A stretch of DNA of 64,000 nucleotides, taken from Drechmeria coniospora. Its lineage: Eukaryota > Ascomycota > Sordariomycetes > Hypocreales > Ophiocordycipitaceae. Shown one piece after another: positions 11,250 to 23,390 of this stretch. Numbering within the stretch: the first letter of the stretch is position 1; each line of letters opens with the position of its first letter. The notes under the pieces were generated by a model, which was not told the origin of the DNA, searched no databases, and saw nothing but the letters and a program-made list of their open reading frames with translations. The stretch spans positions 2,294,001 to 2,358,000 of the forward strand of contig NC_054389.1 in assembly GCF_001625195.1 (NCBI RefSeq), read 5' to 3'. The position numbers and the translations under genes were made by a program.

Positions 11250-11849
11250 ATGAAAATTTCCAACGCCGTTGTCGTTGTTTTTGCCGCCATCGCCTCGGCT
11301 GACAATCGCATGCAGTGTCCTGTCATCCCTGGTTATGATGTTTTAGCCGGCATCAACCAGCCGATAGCTACCTTCTTCACGCAAATCGACAACAATCAAC
11401 CCTCGTCCTCAACTGTCGTCGATAGTTTCAAGGAGCTTGTCAGTTCTCTCGATCAAACCTCATGCCATATTTATTTCGGCTATGCGAATGCATCGGACCC
11501 GCTCAGCTTAGCAAAAATATCGGAACTGCTCAGCAATGCGAATGAATCGGACCCGCTCAGCTTTGCGAATGTATCGGAACCGCTCAAGCTTGCTGGTGCC
11601 GTCAAGGCCATAGCCGACACTTTTCTTGCAAACATGGAGAAGAAAAGGGCGGTTTTCCAAGCGGCCAACGCTTGCGTCGACGTGTTTCGTTACCTCCCAG
11701 TGGTTCGAAGATCATTTATAAGAATGATCGCCGTCGTCCTCACCAAAGTACCTCGCGATAATGTGAAAGGAATCATCAGGCTGTTTCGACTCGCGGATGA
11801 TAAGTTTGGTCCAGCTCTTAAGGCATTCTCGCGTTCTAGATGTCAATGA
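11250..11849 (+). CDS. small secreted protein with 9-residue repeats
   Basis: Intronless gene for a 199-residue protein that I do not recognise. The start is the ATG at 11250, just before a typical signal peptide (MKISN, then VVVVFAAIASA, likely cleaved near residue 17). Four cysteines follow, at residue 23 and later. Residues 79-114 are four tandem copies of a 9-residue unit: ANASDPLSL, AKISELLSN, ANESDPLSF and ANVSEPLKL. The C-terminal third is basic and predicted helical. Codon use is less GC-rich than its neighbours (ATA, AAA, TTA and AAT occur), unlike the C/G-ending genes on either side. It lies at the edge of the repeat island with a TATA box upstream. Size, secretion, repeats and location fit a candidate effector or cell-surface protein, but that is inference. 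Confidence 0.72.
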   Translation: MKISNAVVVVFAAIASADNRMQCPVIPGYDVLAGINQPIATFFTQIDNNQPSSSTVVDSFKELVSSLDQTSCHIYFGYANASDPLSLAKISELLSNANESDPLSFANVSEPLKLAGAVKAIADTFLANMEKKRAVFQAANACVDVFRYLPVVRRSFIRMIAVVLTKVPRDNVKGIIRLFRLADDKFGPALKAFSRSRCQ

Positions 11850-13527
11850 CAATCGTCGCGGAGACTGGCCAGGACGAACCTGCTTGGTTGTCCTCGCACC
11901 CAGCACACATTTGGGCACGACTTACACCCCTTGGGCTTGGCCTGCGACGGTTGGTGACCAGGCTTCCTTTGAAGGAAAAGTCGGCCGAGTCCTGCCCGGC
12001 ATGGCGATGGCAGAGGCGAACAAGGGACGATTGGGGGCGGGTCGGAATTTGGAGCGAAGAGGGAAAAGCGGTGAAGCTGGATGGGCGCATGGGAAAGTCC
12101 ATTCGTCACCGTTTCAGGCCGTTGCTTGTCCGGGTGGCGGCGGAGATGGCAGAGAGGAGGAGGCAGAACGTGTACATGTAGTAGAAATAGGGTGCCAAAT
12201 GAGGATCCTGCCTTTGTTGGTGTCTTTATGGTATTTCAAACGTACGTTTTCTACGGCTGCAGGTCAAGTGCGCACGGGGTTTGGACCTCGGTCCTCCTCG
12301 TCATGAGCAGCTCCGAGGTAACCAAGGGAGAGGAAAGGAGGAAATGGATCAGCCTGCCATGAATGGTCCTTGGTGAACGTCCCATCATCTCATACTACAT
12401 GACACGTTGGCTGTAACTAATACCCGGTCACTCATGCCTGGGCGTAGATTGCTTGCACCCACGTACCTGAGCTGAGGCCTCTGGACCTGCAGCTCCTCAC
12501 ACATTCACGGCGATGCATGCACCAATCTTTACCAGTGCTGTGCATTTTCTGCGGATACCGGGAGAGTCGTGAGGTAGGCTCAGAAAAGGCAACACGGCAG
12601 ACAAGGCAGGGTTGGGACATTTCAAACCAACGATTGGAAGAGCTCAAGAGTATGGTAGCAAGATGTGAACTATTCATCTATGGTGATGCGATTGTCCTCA
12701 TCTCCAACCAACTTGTTTGTTCCCCAGGCTCCAGGGTAGGTTAGGTTAGACCTCGGAGGCATCGACGGCGGCTAGCACGGCTGCATTCCTCTCGTACGGA
12801 GTAAGTAGTAGGGTTCCTTGATAATACCGAACACAGTCGCATGTCGGTATTTTCCAGTTCAAGTAGTTGTACGGAGTACTGGATTACTATTATTTCTCCG
12901 TATCTTAGGCAAAAACACCACTGTAGGTGTACAGTATGTAGTTGTAGCTACTGGGAACGGCCGGCTTCCAGCTAACTACGGTAGGCACTTGGCGGACGAC
13001 ATGACGCCAATTTCCACTTACCCTACAGTACCCGTACAGCGCGAACTGACCAAGTACAGGCATGTACGTAAGCACAGTGTTACTGGGAGGCAATACAGTG
13101 GAAGTGCTTACTGTACTGAAGGTAGTCAGTACATGTACCATGTAAGTACGCAAGTACCTGTACCGTGACTAAACCACCCACGGTATAAATACTCAATACT
13201 GTACTCCGTACTCCGTACGTACTCTGTACTTGCATGTACTTACTAATAATTACTTACATACTGTACAGTGCTTGCACAAATACAAGAGTACCTACTAATT
13301 ACTAGGACGGCCAACAACACCACGAAAAGGCCGGATTTGCTCGGCGATCCTCCAAAGTAAGCGGCGTGACCACGTTTCCCACCACATCGAGTGCTCTTGC
13401 GCCCGCCCTCCTTGTCCTTTTCCAATGTGGATCCGACACTCTTCCGCTGGCGCATGAGCACGTTTCCGGATCCCGTTCGCTTCCCCCCACGTCGTACCTT
13501 GGGAAAGGAATCACAAGGCAACGGAGA
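11850..13527. other. intergenic region with small GTAC island
   Basis: No gene recognised. The part from 12780 to 13310 carries dense GTAC-type words (for example TACTCCGTACTCCGTACGTAC at about 13202-13222). The preceding 900 bases are ordinary sequence without a supported frame. Confidence 0.5.
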
Positions 13528-15287
13528 ATGCGCCGTGGCAGGTCGCCCGGGCAATGGGCACCTTTGCCCGGCCGCCATCGAGCCTCGACGTTGCTGCCGC
13601 GCGGGACGGCCTTTGCCAGCTCCTTCTCCCGCCTCTCGCGGACGGCGCCGATCTCGAGCCCGAGGTGGCACGGCAGCTGCCGTCTTCGGCCCCGGACGCT
13701 GCCGAGGATCAGCATCTCGCGCGGCGTCCGAGTAGGGAGCCGATGCTTGGCCTCGGTGTCGGGCGGTGTGACATGCGGCGACGGACCGCTCGACGAATAC
13801 GACAGGCGCGTCGAGGCCGGCGTGCTGCGCAACGACGAGCATCAACGAGGTGAGCGAATGCGGCCAAGGCACGTGCCGGGGTGCCGTTCCCACGCGCCCG
13901 CGAGCACGAGCATCTGCGCAGCCGAAGCTGACGGGCGCGCCGACGTCAAGGAATCATCGAAAGCCTCCAGCACCTCCACGACGAGCTGCGTGGCTACGAC
14001 GCGCCCCCGGTCGTCCATCCGAGCCCCGAGGCGCTGAAGCCGGCGAGGAGGTCGGTCTTCTCCTCGCTCTTCGGCAGGGCCGACGCCGCCACGCCGCCGC
14101 CGGGCGAGATATCGCCCAACCTGCCCCGCGGCCTCTACCTCTACGGCGACGTCGGAAGCGGCAAGACGATGCTCATGGACCTCTTCTACGACACGCTGCC
14201 CGGCTCGGTCAGGACCAAGACGCGGATCCATTTCCACAACTTCATGCAGGACGTCCACCGGCGGCTGCACAAGCTGAAGATGGAGCACGGAAGCGACGTG
14301 GACGCGGTGCCCTTTGTCGCGGCCGACATTGCCGACAAGGGCAACGTGCTCTGCTTCGACGAGTTCCAGTGCACCGACGTGGCCGACGCCATGATCCTGC
14401 GCCGGCTGCTCGAGTGCCTCATGGCGCACGGCGTCGTGCTCGTGACGACGTCGAACCGGCCGCCCGACGACCTGTACAAGAACGGCATCCAGAGGGAATC
14501 CTTCCTCCCGGCCATCCATCTCCTCAAGCACCGGCTGCACGTCATCAACCTCGACTCGCCGACCGACTACCGCAAGATCCCGAGACCGCCGTCGGGCGTC
14601 TACCACACGCCCCTCGACAACCACGCGCGCTCGCACGCCGAAAAGTGGTTTCGATTCCTCGGCGACTCGGAGAACTTTGCGCCCCACGCCGAGACGCAGC
14701 GCGTGTGGGGGCGCGACATTGTCGTGCCGCGCGTCAGCGGCCGCTGCGCCTGCTTCACCTTTGACGAGCTCATCGGGAAGCCCAAGTCGGCGGCCGACTA
14801 CCTCGAGCTCGTCCGCAGCTACGACGCCTTCGTCGTGACCGACGTGCCGGGCATGACGGTGCGGGAGCGCGACCTCGCCCGGCGCTTCATCACCTTTGTC
14901 GACGCCGTCTACGAGGGCAACGCCAAGCTCGTGCTGACGACGGAGAAGCCGCTGACGGAGCTCTTCGTGTCGCGCGACGAGATCGCCGAGAGCCTGCTGC
15001 AGGCGAGCGGCACGACGTCGGCGTCGGCCGGCGGCGGACACAAGGCCGGCGAGGCGGTGGGGCGGATGATGGAGGACGTGGAGCGCAACGCCGAGCAGCT
15101 CAAGAGCTCGAACCTGTTCGCCGGCGAGGAGGAAGCCTTTGCCTTTGCCAGAGCCTTGAGCCGGCTGAGCCAGATGCAGAGCAAGGAATGGGTCGAACGA
15201 GGGATGGGCCTGGAGAGCAAGGGCGGAAAGGAGGACCGGGATAGCTGGTCGAAGACGCGAAGCCGACAGATGGAAGACTCCATGTGA
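13528..15287 (+). CDS. AFG1: AFG1-family mitochondrial AAA ATPase
   Basis: P-loop ATPase of the AFG1/LACE1 family, which assists turnover of mitochondrially encoded respiratory-chain subunits at the inner membrane. Exons 13528-13849 and 13951-15287 give 552 residues; the junction reads NDEHQR-GIIESLQ in phase. The first 80 or so residues are rich in Arg and Ser with few acidic residues, as expected of a mitochondrial presequence. Walker A is GDVGSGKT (residues 173-180) and Walker B is VLCFDEFQ (240-247). A TTSNRPPDDLYKNG segment follows, and the family-typical ending with LTTEKPLTELF is present. The start could instead be the in-frame ATG at 13366, but 13528 gives the better presequence. The C-terminus has Ala/Gly-rich spacers. 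Confidence 0.92.
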
Positions 15288-17930
15288 CGCCGGCCGGGAC
15301 GTTGTCGTTGGAGAGCAGCACCCTCGGTCCTTGCTTGCCTTTGGTTCCAAGGTGGGTGCCAGGCCGGCCACTCTCCGCGAAACGGAAGCAAGCGAATGGA
15401 CGAATGGATAAAGATCGTCTTGGTTCCAAGGCACAGGTGCATGACGCCAAAGGTGTCGGGCACACCACTTCATGTACTTTACACACTTCCTTCACCTGCA
15501 CCAGATGCTGCATGCACACCACGACACGTGAACGAGCGGGTAATTTGCTGGCCAAGTGCGACAACCGACGCCGAGCGGACGAGGTTGGTCGAGATGGTCA
15601 CCTGTGGATGGTTCGCCGTGGGACGATGGCGAGCACGAGCACGAGCCGTCGGGAGCAAGGCGATGAAACCGACGAGGCGGACCGTCGCCGGAGGCTGCGG
15701 GACGCGCCGGTTCAGCGTGTGCAGGCACCGGCCGGGACGCGGCCACGACTGATGCTTCGCGAGCTGGCTGCGGGCGCTCGGCTCGGCCCAACCCTCCAAC
15801 CAAGGCGCATCTTGCTCTGAAGCGTGACGGGTGCAGCCGGTGCTTGAGCAGAGTGGCCTCACCCCTCCCGATGCAAAGGGATCGTTCAGCCAGGCCCGAC
15901 GAGGATGGATCCAAGTCGTACCGGTAGGTACTGCCAAGCAGCATGACGGGCGAGGCCCTAGGTGCCGCAAGGTGCAGGATGAATCCATCGATTGCGTTGT
16001 CATTGTGCCGTGAGAGGAAAGGGCTCCGGAACGTCGAGGCGATGCCGGCCCTCGGGAGGAGGAGAGTCCTTTCGGCAGACGCGTCATGGTCATGGCGGCA
16101 TCGAGCGATGGCCCTCGAGGTCAATAGGGAGCGGATGGCGCCATGAACGATGACGCACCTGAACGCGGCCACTCGCAGCCACCCTGTTCACCATCTGCTG
16201 CCAGCTGCCAGCCGGTATGCCTTCCACAGGGGCGACGAGGGACGATGGAGCACAGGGTGGCGGGTTCGTTTGACGGCGGGCGTCGACGACGCATGACGCA
16301 TGACGCAAGCCGCCTCTCTGCCGCGTTCAATGCTCTCGCAGGCCTGCGACGTTCGGCGAATACGGATCGGCAGGGCAGGGTTGAGGTTGGCGGAGCCCGG
16401 CAAGGTTTGATTGCAGTGCCTGACACACGTCACGGAGGTAGGTGGTCCAGGTGCAGGTGGAAGAGGTGCCGAGGTGCCAGTGAGGGCGCAGGTTGAAACA
16501 GCCGAGCGGCCGAGCATCAAACCTTATCAGGTCGACCCAACGTGCGCAAGCACTTGCTGGACATGGAATAGCAGCCACAGTAGACTGTAGCAGATGTAGG
16601 TGTAGGTGCAGGTGTGCAGCGATAGCCATGCAGTAGTGGGTGTAAGGCGATACTGTATTATACGTAGTATCGAGTATCGAGGAGTGTTCTGTACTTGGTC
16701 GCACGTACCTAGTACCAATGCACGTGCGCTTGTGCGGGGCTAGTTTTGGCACCGAGCGAGGCGAGACATGCATGTACTGCAATACCAGCAGTCCGCAACC
16801 GTAGCTTGTACTCTGTACGGAGAACAGTTAGCAAGTACCTACCTAGTATACCGAGCAGAAGTATGGAGTACAGAGCACTGTACATGTACAGTAGAACACA
16901 GCAAATGTACTCACCTACAGTACTTGTCCAGAGCCCTAGGTGTATATGCACACATCGTTCTCGTATCCAGGGAAGCCAGGTAGCCATGTAAGGGTAGCCA
17001 GCCATGTGCACGCATGCACCCGCATGGCTCCGGGAAACGGAATCACACCATGGTGACCGTGGTGACCGTGGTGATGATATCGCATCTTGCCCTTTCCCGT
17101 CCTTTGGAGATGGCGCGAGACGAACAGGTCCAACTTCCGACCAGCTTCGTTCCCGTGCTCACGCCCGCTAGCATCATGGCCGTCGCCGCATTACCGTAGC
17201 AACAGCTTGGCGAGACGGCTTGGCTCGTTCAGGCGACTGGCTGGCCGAGAGAGGCTGGAAGGCAAGGAATGGCACGGAGCCGTGACTTGGGCAACGTAAC
17301 CTATTCCTGCAGCGCCGGGCTCGTCGTGCGCGGGAACGGGGGGAGATGGCGGGGGGAAGGCGCCCAGCCGGGCACGACGGCGCCAAGTCATGCATCATAT
17401 GCAGGCCACGGTGCGTGTTTCAGCATCCGGCTAGCTTCCATGGTTGCTGGTGGTGAGATGTGATGTTTTGTTTTGCGCAACGGCCGACCACTGCTGCCGC
17501 TAGCACCTGGCAGCACGCGGCTTCGATCTGATCGTACGGGGGCCGAGTAGCGGTACCTGGGGTCCCCGGGTTCGGCGGGGGCGGACCATGTACCGCTACC
17601 TCGTCCCAGGTCGAGCGTGCCCCTCGTCGCCGCTGGACTCCAAGGTCTCAGCCCGACGACGCCATGGTGCAAGGGGGCGGTCCTGCGAGAGCAGTTTGGG
17701 CCATCGTCGAACGGCTCGCCCGCCATGGACCGATTGATTTTTGCACAATGAGGCCGAAGCGGCGGACGAATGACAGGGCCCATGATTGGCCGAATAGCAC
17801 CTCGCCAATGGGGGGGGGGGGGGATCTTTTGTCCGAGTACGAGGTTGAAAATCGACGAGGACGATATTTCGCGCATGACGACTCGGGCCACTATTTAACA
17901 TGAGACGAGCTCGTACGAGAGATCGTTCAG
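15288..17930. other. gene-poor intergenic region
   Basis: No gene is supported. The open frames are GC-rich shadows of one another. A small GTAC island occupies 16550-16940 and a run of 14 G lies at 17810-17823. Confidence 0.45.
17810..17823. repeat. poly-G run (14 bases)
   Basis: Fourteen consecutive G in non-coding DNA. Confidence 0.9.
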
Positions 17931-20900
17931 TTCGACCGTGTACCTACATGTAGGTAGGTGTGCTTACCATGCGCGCGCGAGCACATTCGCCGGGATGCGG
18001 AGGTGATGTGACGTGACGGCGATGGAATGACGTCGAAAATTGGTGCCACGGTGATTCATTGTATGGGCGAAGTGAGCGATGAGGTTTGGTTGGATGCTTT
18101 GGGCGACGTGGTTGTGGCCACGATGTTGGGATCGGAACGAGCAGGTACTATACAAGTGCTCCGTACTGTACTAGTACATGCAATCACTAGATAATACGGA
18201 GTACTCGGTACACAATTGTACTTACTCGACGAGTGCCCGAACATGTATTGCTCGTATTGGTACGGAGTTGTAATACTCCGCACAACTACTTGCACTCGTC
18301 ACCCATGTACATGTACACGTATTCGTATGAGAGAGTGTACAGTATGGTGCTTGTACTGTACAGAGGTTCCGTAGTTGTTATACCTTCCTTGACGAGTTTG
18401 AGGAAGGAGGAACCGCCATGGTAACGAGGTGGCATTGCGCAGAAGCAAAGCCGGAGTGGGTAGGAGTGATACATGTACATGTACTCCGTATTCCGTGCGG
18501 CGCTGTGAAGTAATACTGTACGGTACAAGTAGGAGTAGGTGTACAGAGCGCTATAGGTGTGCTCCAGCCTCCGTATTTGTGGCAAAATGGCAAGTAATTA
18601 CAGTAATTAAAACTCGTACTCCGTCCGTGCTTGATCGCAAGTACCCCCAAGTACGGAAGTAATACTTGAGATGATGTACAACCATGTCGGCGTACACCAG
18701 CACCTACTGTACTTTACTTAGTGCCTACAGTATATTGCATGTATGGGGTAGATTGCTTCCGGTAAAATACTACTTGCTTGGAGCACAGCACTGTACATGT
18801 ACAGCACAGCACATCCGGGTACCCTATCATGCTATAAGCACTCCGGTAATTGCTAGCTGCTGCACGCGGACCGGCAACTCTGCGGCTCGTGACGGAGTTA
18901 TCCGTGCCGGTGGACCAGTTCTGTGCTGGAGCCTAGAATACAAGGAATTCCCTACTGCATCTACTCCGTACAGTACTTGTGAGTGGTTGTACGCACTTGG
19001 AGTTGGGAACGACGAGTACTGTTCGGAGTATTTGCTCCGTGCGGAGTACATGGAGCCACGATCCGGTTGCTGCTGATTGTACTTGTATCACTCAAGACAA
19101 GTGAGTACTTGCAAGTCTTCCTCCGAGGTACCAGTCGCGCTTGGGCACCAGGTGTTCTTACTGTAGTTGTACTCGCACTCGCACCCACTGTATGAGTGGT
19201 TCATACTTTCTGCAAAGGCACTCGAAATCGTTCTTGCTGGTGTATTAATATTCTGTAATAAGTAAATTGCCATGGAGCGTGTGGGAACGAGAACGTACGA
19301 GTAAGCAAGTATCGAGTACAGAGGACAGTGCAAGTACTTAGTCCGTGCTTGAATCGTTCTAGTGCAGCATTTCTTGCACCTGTACGGCGTATCCGAACAG
19401 TGTACACTTACCATGTACAGCGCTTGGAGAGGGTACCAGGCGTCATGAGGTGTCGTCATGTGGGGCCCGTCAACCTTTCCTGTGCCTGACTAGTGGCAAT
19501 TTCGGTCCTTCCAGCAGGGCACCAATCAGGAAGCTCCTGTCCCTGATGGTTTCCCCAAACGGGATGGGAATCCCCTGCGAGTCTCTTGGCCTCGAAGGAC
19601 CTTTCATGAGCTCTGCGACTCAGGCCCCCTGACGGCATCTGGTACGAGCCAGCACGGATTGCAGGCGCACTCGAGTTACTGTACATAAGTAAGTATACTG
19701 TAAGTAAGTATATTTCCGTTCACCTCCATGCAATAATGACCGCAGCAAGTACGGAGTACTTACATGCACCAACACCACTTTGTGTGCTTGAACATGTACC
19801 TACAGTACGGAGTATGTCTGCATGCAGCAACACCCCATGGGTGAACGCCCAAGCATTAGTACTGTACTTGCACTTGGTAATGAACAAGTACAACTACTGT
19901 ACACACCTACAACTACTTGTTGTATTCCGTAAGTACATGCACAAGTAATTAATTAATACAGCGTATCGGTGCACCTCCCTGTACAAAGTACTCCCCACTC
20001 ACATGTACAACTAGTCGTACACTTACCAGCAAGTACAGTACAGTACGGGGTACACGTATTTGCACTCCGTAGAGCCCACACGTACAAGTACTTGTACCCC
20101 TACCTTGGTACCTACCATACTCATGCACATCTGTTTATAGTAATAGTATAATACATGTTTTCCGTACTCCGTACATGAAAGCATGTCCATGGTTGTGCAT
20201 GCAAGAGTACTGTAATACTCCGTACTATACATGCCAATATCACGGGTGAAAGGGCGCTGCACACATCCCGTCCATAAGTACAATACGTACGTACAGTAGT
20301 TGTAGGGTCGGGTGAATGGTTTGCCGTTATCCCTCCCTCGTGCACTGACACACTTCTGGGAAGGCCAGAGCGCAAAACATGCACGCCGGTCCGCCGTACT
20401 GCGCAGCACAGTATTACAGTACAAGCATCCATACCCGTGCTTGCACGTTTCTGGTAGGTAATAGGAATTAATACCGAGTAGGCAGTCGTTGGTATGGACG
20501 GGAAAAGCCACCCGCGCTGCCATCGTGGGGGGGGCGCCCGCCCTACGGCGAATGGATGCCTGCCAGATGGCGCTGGACCGGCGGCCTAGCGCAACACCTG
20601 ACGAACGAACGAATCTTCAAGTGGCAGCGTGGGTGTCTTGGCGGGCCCGTATCGACAATGTGGTCAGTCACAAGTTGACGTTGCTCAATTCTGAGGAATC
20701 GAGTGTGGCGCAAACAAACAAATATGATTACTCGTCGAATACCTGCTGACGCTACGGAGTTCCACTGCGTACAGTAAGTAATTACTTACTTACTTACGCC
20801 AGCGCAGCACCACGATTGCGTGTATCAGTAATACTCCGTACTTGTACGTAGTAGCTCATGTACTTGCTTTAGTACCTACCTGTGGCGGGCAGGAATAAGT

Positions 20901-22340
20901 AATACTGTACTTACAGGTAATACTGTTAGCAGGTGTACTCCGTACAGTACAAGTACTTAGATTCTACGAGGTACTCCATAGTTGTACATGTACTTACTAC
21001 CTACCAAGTACTACGCATGGAGTGGGATGCATCAAAGTACATGTACAAGTGCTGCGCAGCGAGCAAGGCAAGGGGAATAATTAATAGAACAAATAGAACG
21101 AGTTTGAATCCATGCGCCTTTCTTTGTGGGCCGGCCTGCTAAACAGCACGCACACGAGTACAACTACTTGGGTGCACGCACTTGCCTAGTAGTATTAGCG
21201 CTGGCCGCGCTGCACCCTGCCCTGCACCGCACAATGTCGAATGTGCAAATAATAATAGCACTTGCTGTGCAAGCAGAGCAAGGGCGGACGGAGAATGCGT
21301 GCAAGGCATACTTGTAGTTGTACGGATACTGTGCTTGGGTGAACTCGTACTCGTACCCGTGGGTGGACCTTCATGGCATGAACGACGTACTGTGACTCTG
21401 TTCCGCAGTCCAACGTACAGTAAGTAGGTGTATACCTACTTTTACTCCCACAACCAAGTACAGTAGATGCACTTACTTCTTCAGGTAGGGACACTTACCT
21501 GTAGTTGCAAGTAATACATACTGTATCCTCTGTACTCCGTACTCCGTACCGTACGTGCGTTCAGTTCCTTGCCAGAAAAATCCACGCACCTTGCTTGCCC
21601 CTCTGGGAACAAGGTGAGGAGAATGAGGCAGTTGCAGCAGCTAGCTGCATCGCACCCCCTGCCGAAATAGTCGTTCTCCCATCCACTTCCCCCCTTGCTC
21701 CGGACCATCCATTGCCATCACACCCCCACGCATGCGACCAAGGAAGGGATTGGGAAGTCATCCAGCAGAGACGCTTGATTGCTTCCTTGCCTCCCGCCTC
21801 CGCCTCCAAATCCCCCTCGCCTCCTGCCCACCCTCGCGCCCTCGAGCAAACGAGGGGCAGCAGTCTGGCTGAGCTGGAAGGTCCGTCCATTCGCCGCTGG
21901 TCTGCGCTGCGCTTGGCGGGCCCGTCGTGAGTGCAAGCAAGCAATCAATCAATAGTCGCGCAAGGAACACTCCGTACACTGAAGTACAGTACTGTACATG
22001 CCGGCAAGTACTCCGTACATTGCACCCCGTACTCCGTACTGACATGAGGTTCGGGAGAGTGGCAGTACCTGCATGTACTTGTCCTTAATACACCTACATA
22101 TAGTATGCAGTACCTGCGCGAGTACCTAATGAATACTCGAAGGATTCCCAACGCAATACTCGGACAACCACCCACCCACATCCAGCCTTGGGACGTGGTC
22201 AAGGTCGACGAATCCGAGTCGTCGAAAACCTCACCCGCACTCCACCGGTATCTCTCTAATACTACTTGCCCATTTCCATATACGTCTTATTCCTGCTTGC
22301 ATTCGAGCCCGACGAACCGTACTTGCTAGTAGTGTACACC
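17930..22340. repeat. GTAC-palindrome repeat island
   Basis: About 4.4 kb with the same vocabulary as 7100-11140: TACTCCGTAC, ACATGTAC, AAGTACTT, TACTTACTTACTTAC and TACCTACCTAGTA, in both orientations. Non-repetitive pockets of 200 to 400 bases are interspersed (about 19450-19680, 20290-20700 and 21590-21940). No coding gene, transposon frame or RNA gene is recognisable. Confidence 0.78.
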
Positions 22341-23390
22341 TACATGGGCCGGTATCCATCTCCCTTCCCCATCGTCCGTTCCAACTTTCCTTTCCAATCC
22401 TTTCCCTTGGCCTTTTTCCCTTGGCCCTTGTTTCCCTTGGCCCTTCTTTCCCTTGGCCTTTCTTTCCCTTGGGCCCTTCGTTCCCTTCTCTTCTCTTCCC
22501 TCCGCTGCTGCCCCCTCTCAGCCGTCCGTTCGCCGTCCGCTTCTGGAACCCTCCTCCAGCTTGAAACGGTGGGAACGTGCGCAGGTGCCGATTGAGGACG
22601 ACGACCACGACGACTGCACAGCACACGTACAAGTACGCACGTACGAGGAGCAGCGTCGCCCGCTCCGTCATCTCCTTCACCATTGCTCAAACCCGCTCCG
22701 CCGACACCCATTCGTCGACGAGGTCCCTGAGCTGTGCCAACGAAACAACTCGAGGCCGACCGACCGACTGACTGGTCGAGCACGTACCGGCGCACACGTC
22801 CCCATCACCTCTCTTTTGACCTTGCAAGATCGATCCTGCGGGCCTCCACCAAAGCAAGCATCGCATTCGATCAGCCGAGCTGAGCTGGCCTTGACCTGCA
22901 CCCGCATACGCTTGCACACACACTCTCTCCCCTGCCTGTGACACGCACACACATTCACACACACTCACTCTCTCTCGCTCACGCACGCACGCACGCGCGC
23001 ACACGCCAGCAGCTCTCCGTCTTTCCTTTTCCCCCATCCATTCGGACCATTTTTGCCTCGGCCACAGTCGCTCGCTGTCAAGAGGTCCGGAGTCGATCGA
23101 GCTGTTTTGAATACTGCACGACGCGATCGCTTTTTGGGTCGATTGCCCAGGCCGGTACGGAGTACCAACATTCTTTTCTCCCTCCATCTCCAATATACCT
23201 ACACCCCCACCACCCCCTTCACATTCCAGCCGGCCCGCCAATCTCCCCGAGCCGTCAACAACAATATATCCTTCAACTAGAGCCCTCGCTCCTCCGGCGT
23301 CCGAGCACTGCTGTCGGCACTCGACACCCAACGGCACCTTGAATCCGAATCTCGATTCCGTCGGTGTGAGCGTCGGCCCTTCACCACAAC
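22341..23390. other. upstream region of the SH3-protein gene
   Basis: Pyrimidine-rich sequence with CA/CT microsatellites at about 22915-23005. It looks like a promoter and long leader. Open frames here (for example 22453-22941) are low-complexity and not supported as genes. Confidence 0.5.
22399..22480. repeat. degenerate CCCTTGGCC pyrimidine-rich tandem repeat
   Basis: Units of about 14-16 bases containing TTTCCCTTGGCC recur five or more times with small differences. The array lies 0.9 kb upstream of the SH3-protein start, probably in its promoter or leader. Confidence 0.75.

Noticed and set aside
13842..15473. 543-residue minus-strand frame
   Set aside because: It is the antisense shadow of the AFG1 exon; its composition is Val/Arg/Glu-rich with no domain.
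22453..22941. 162-residue plus-strand frame upstream of the SH3 gene
   Set aside because: Pyrimidine-repeat translation with no domain; it fits a leader or promoter.
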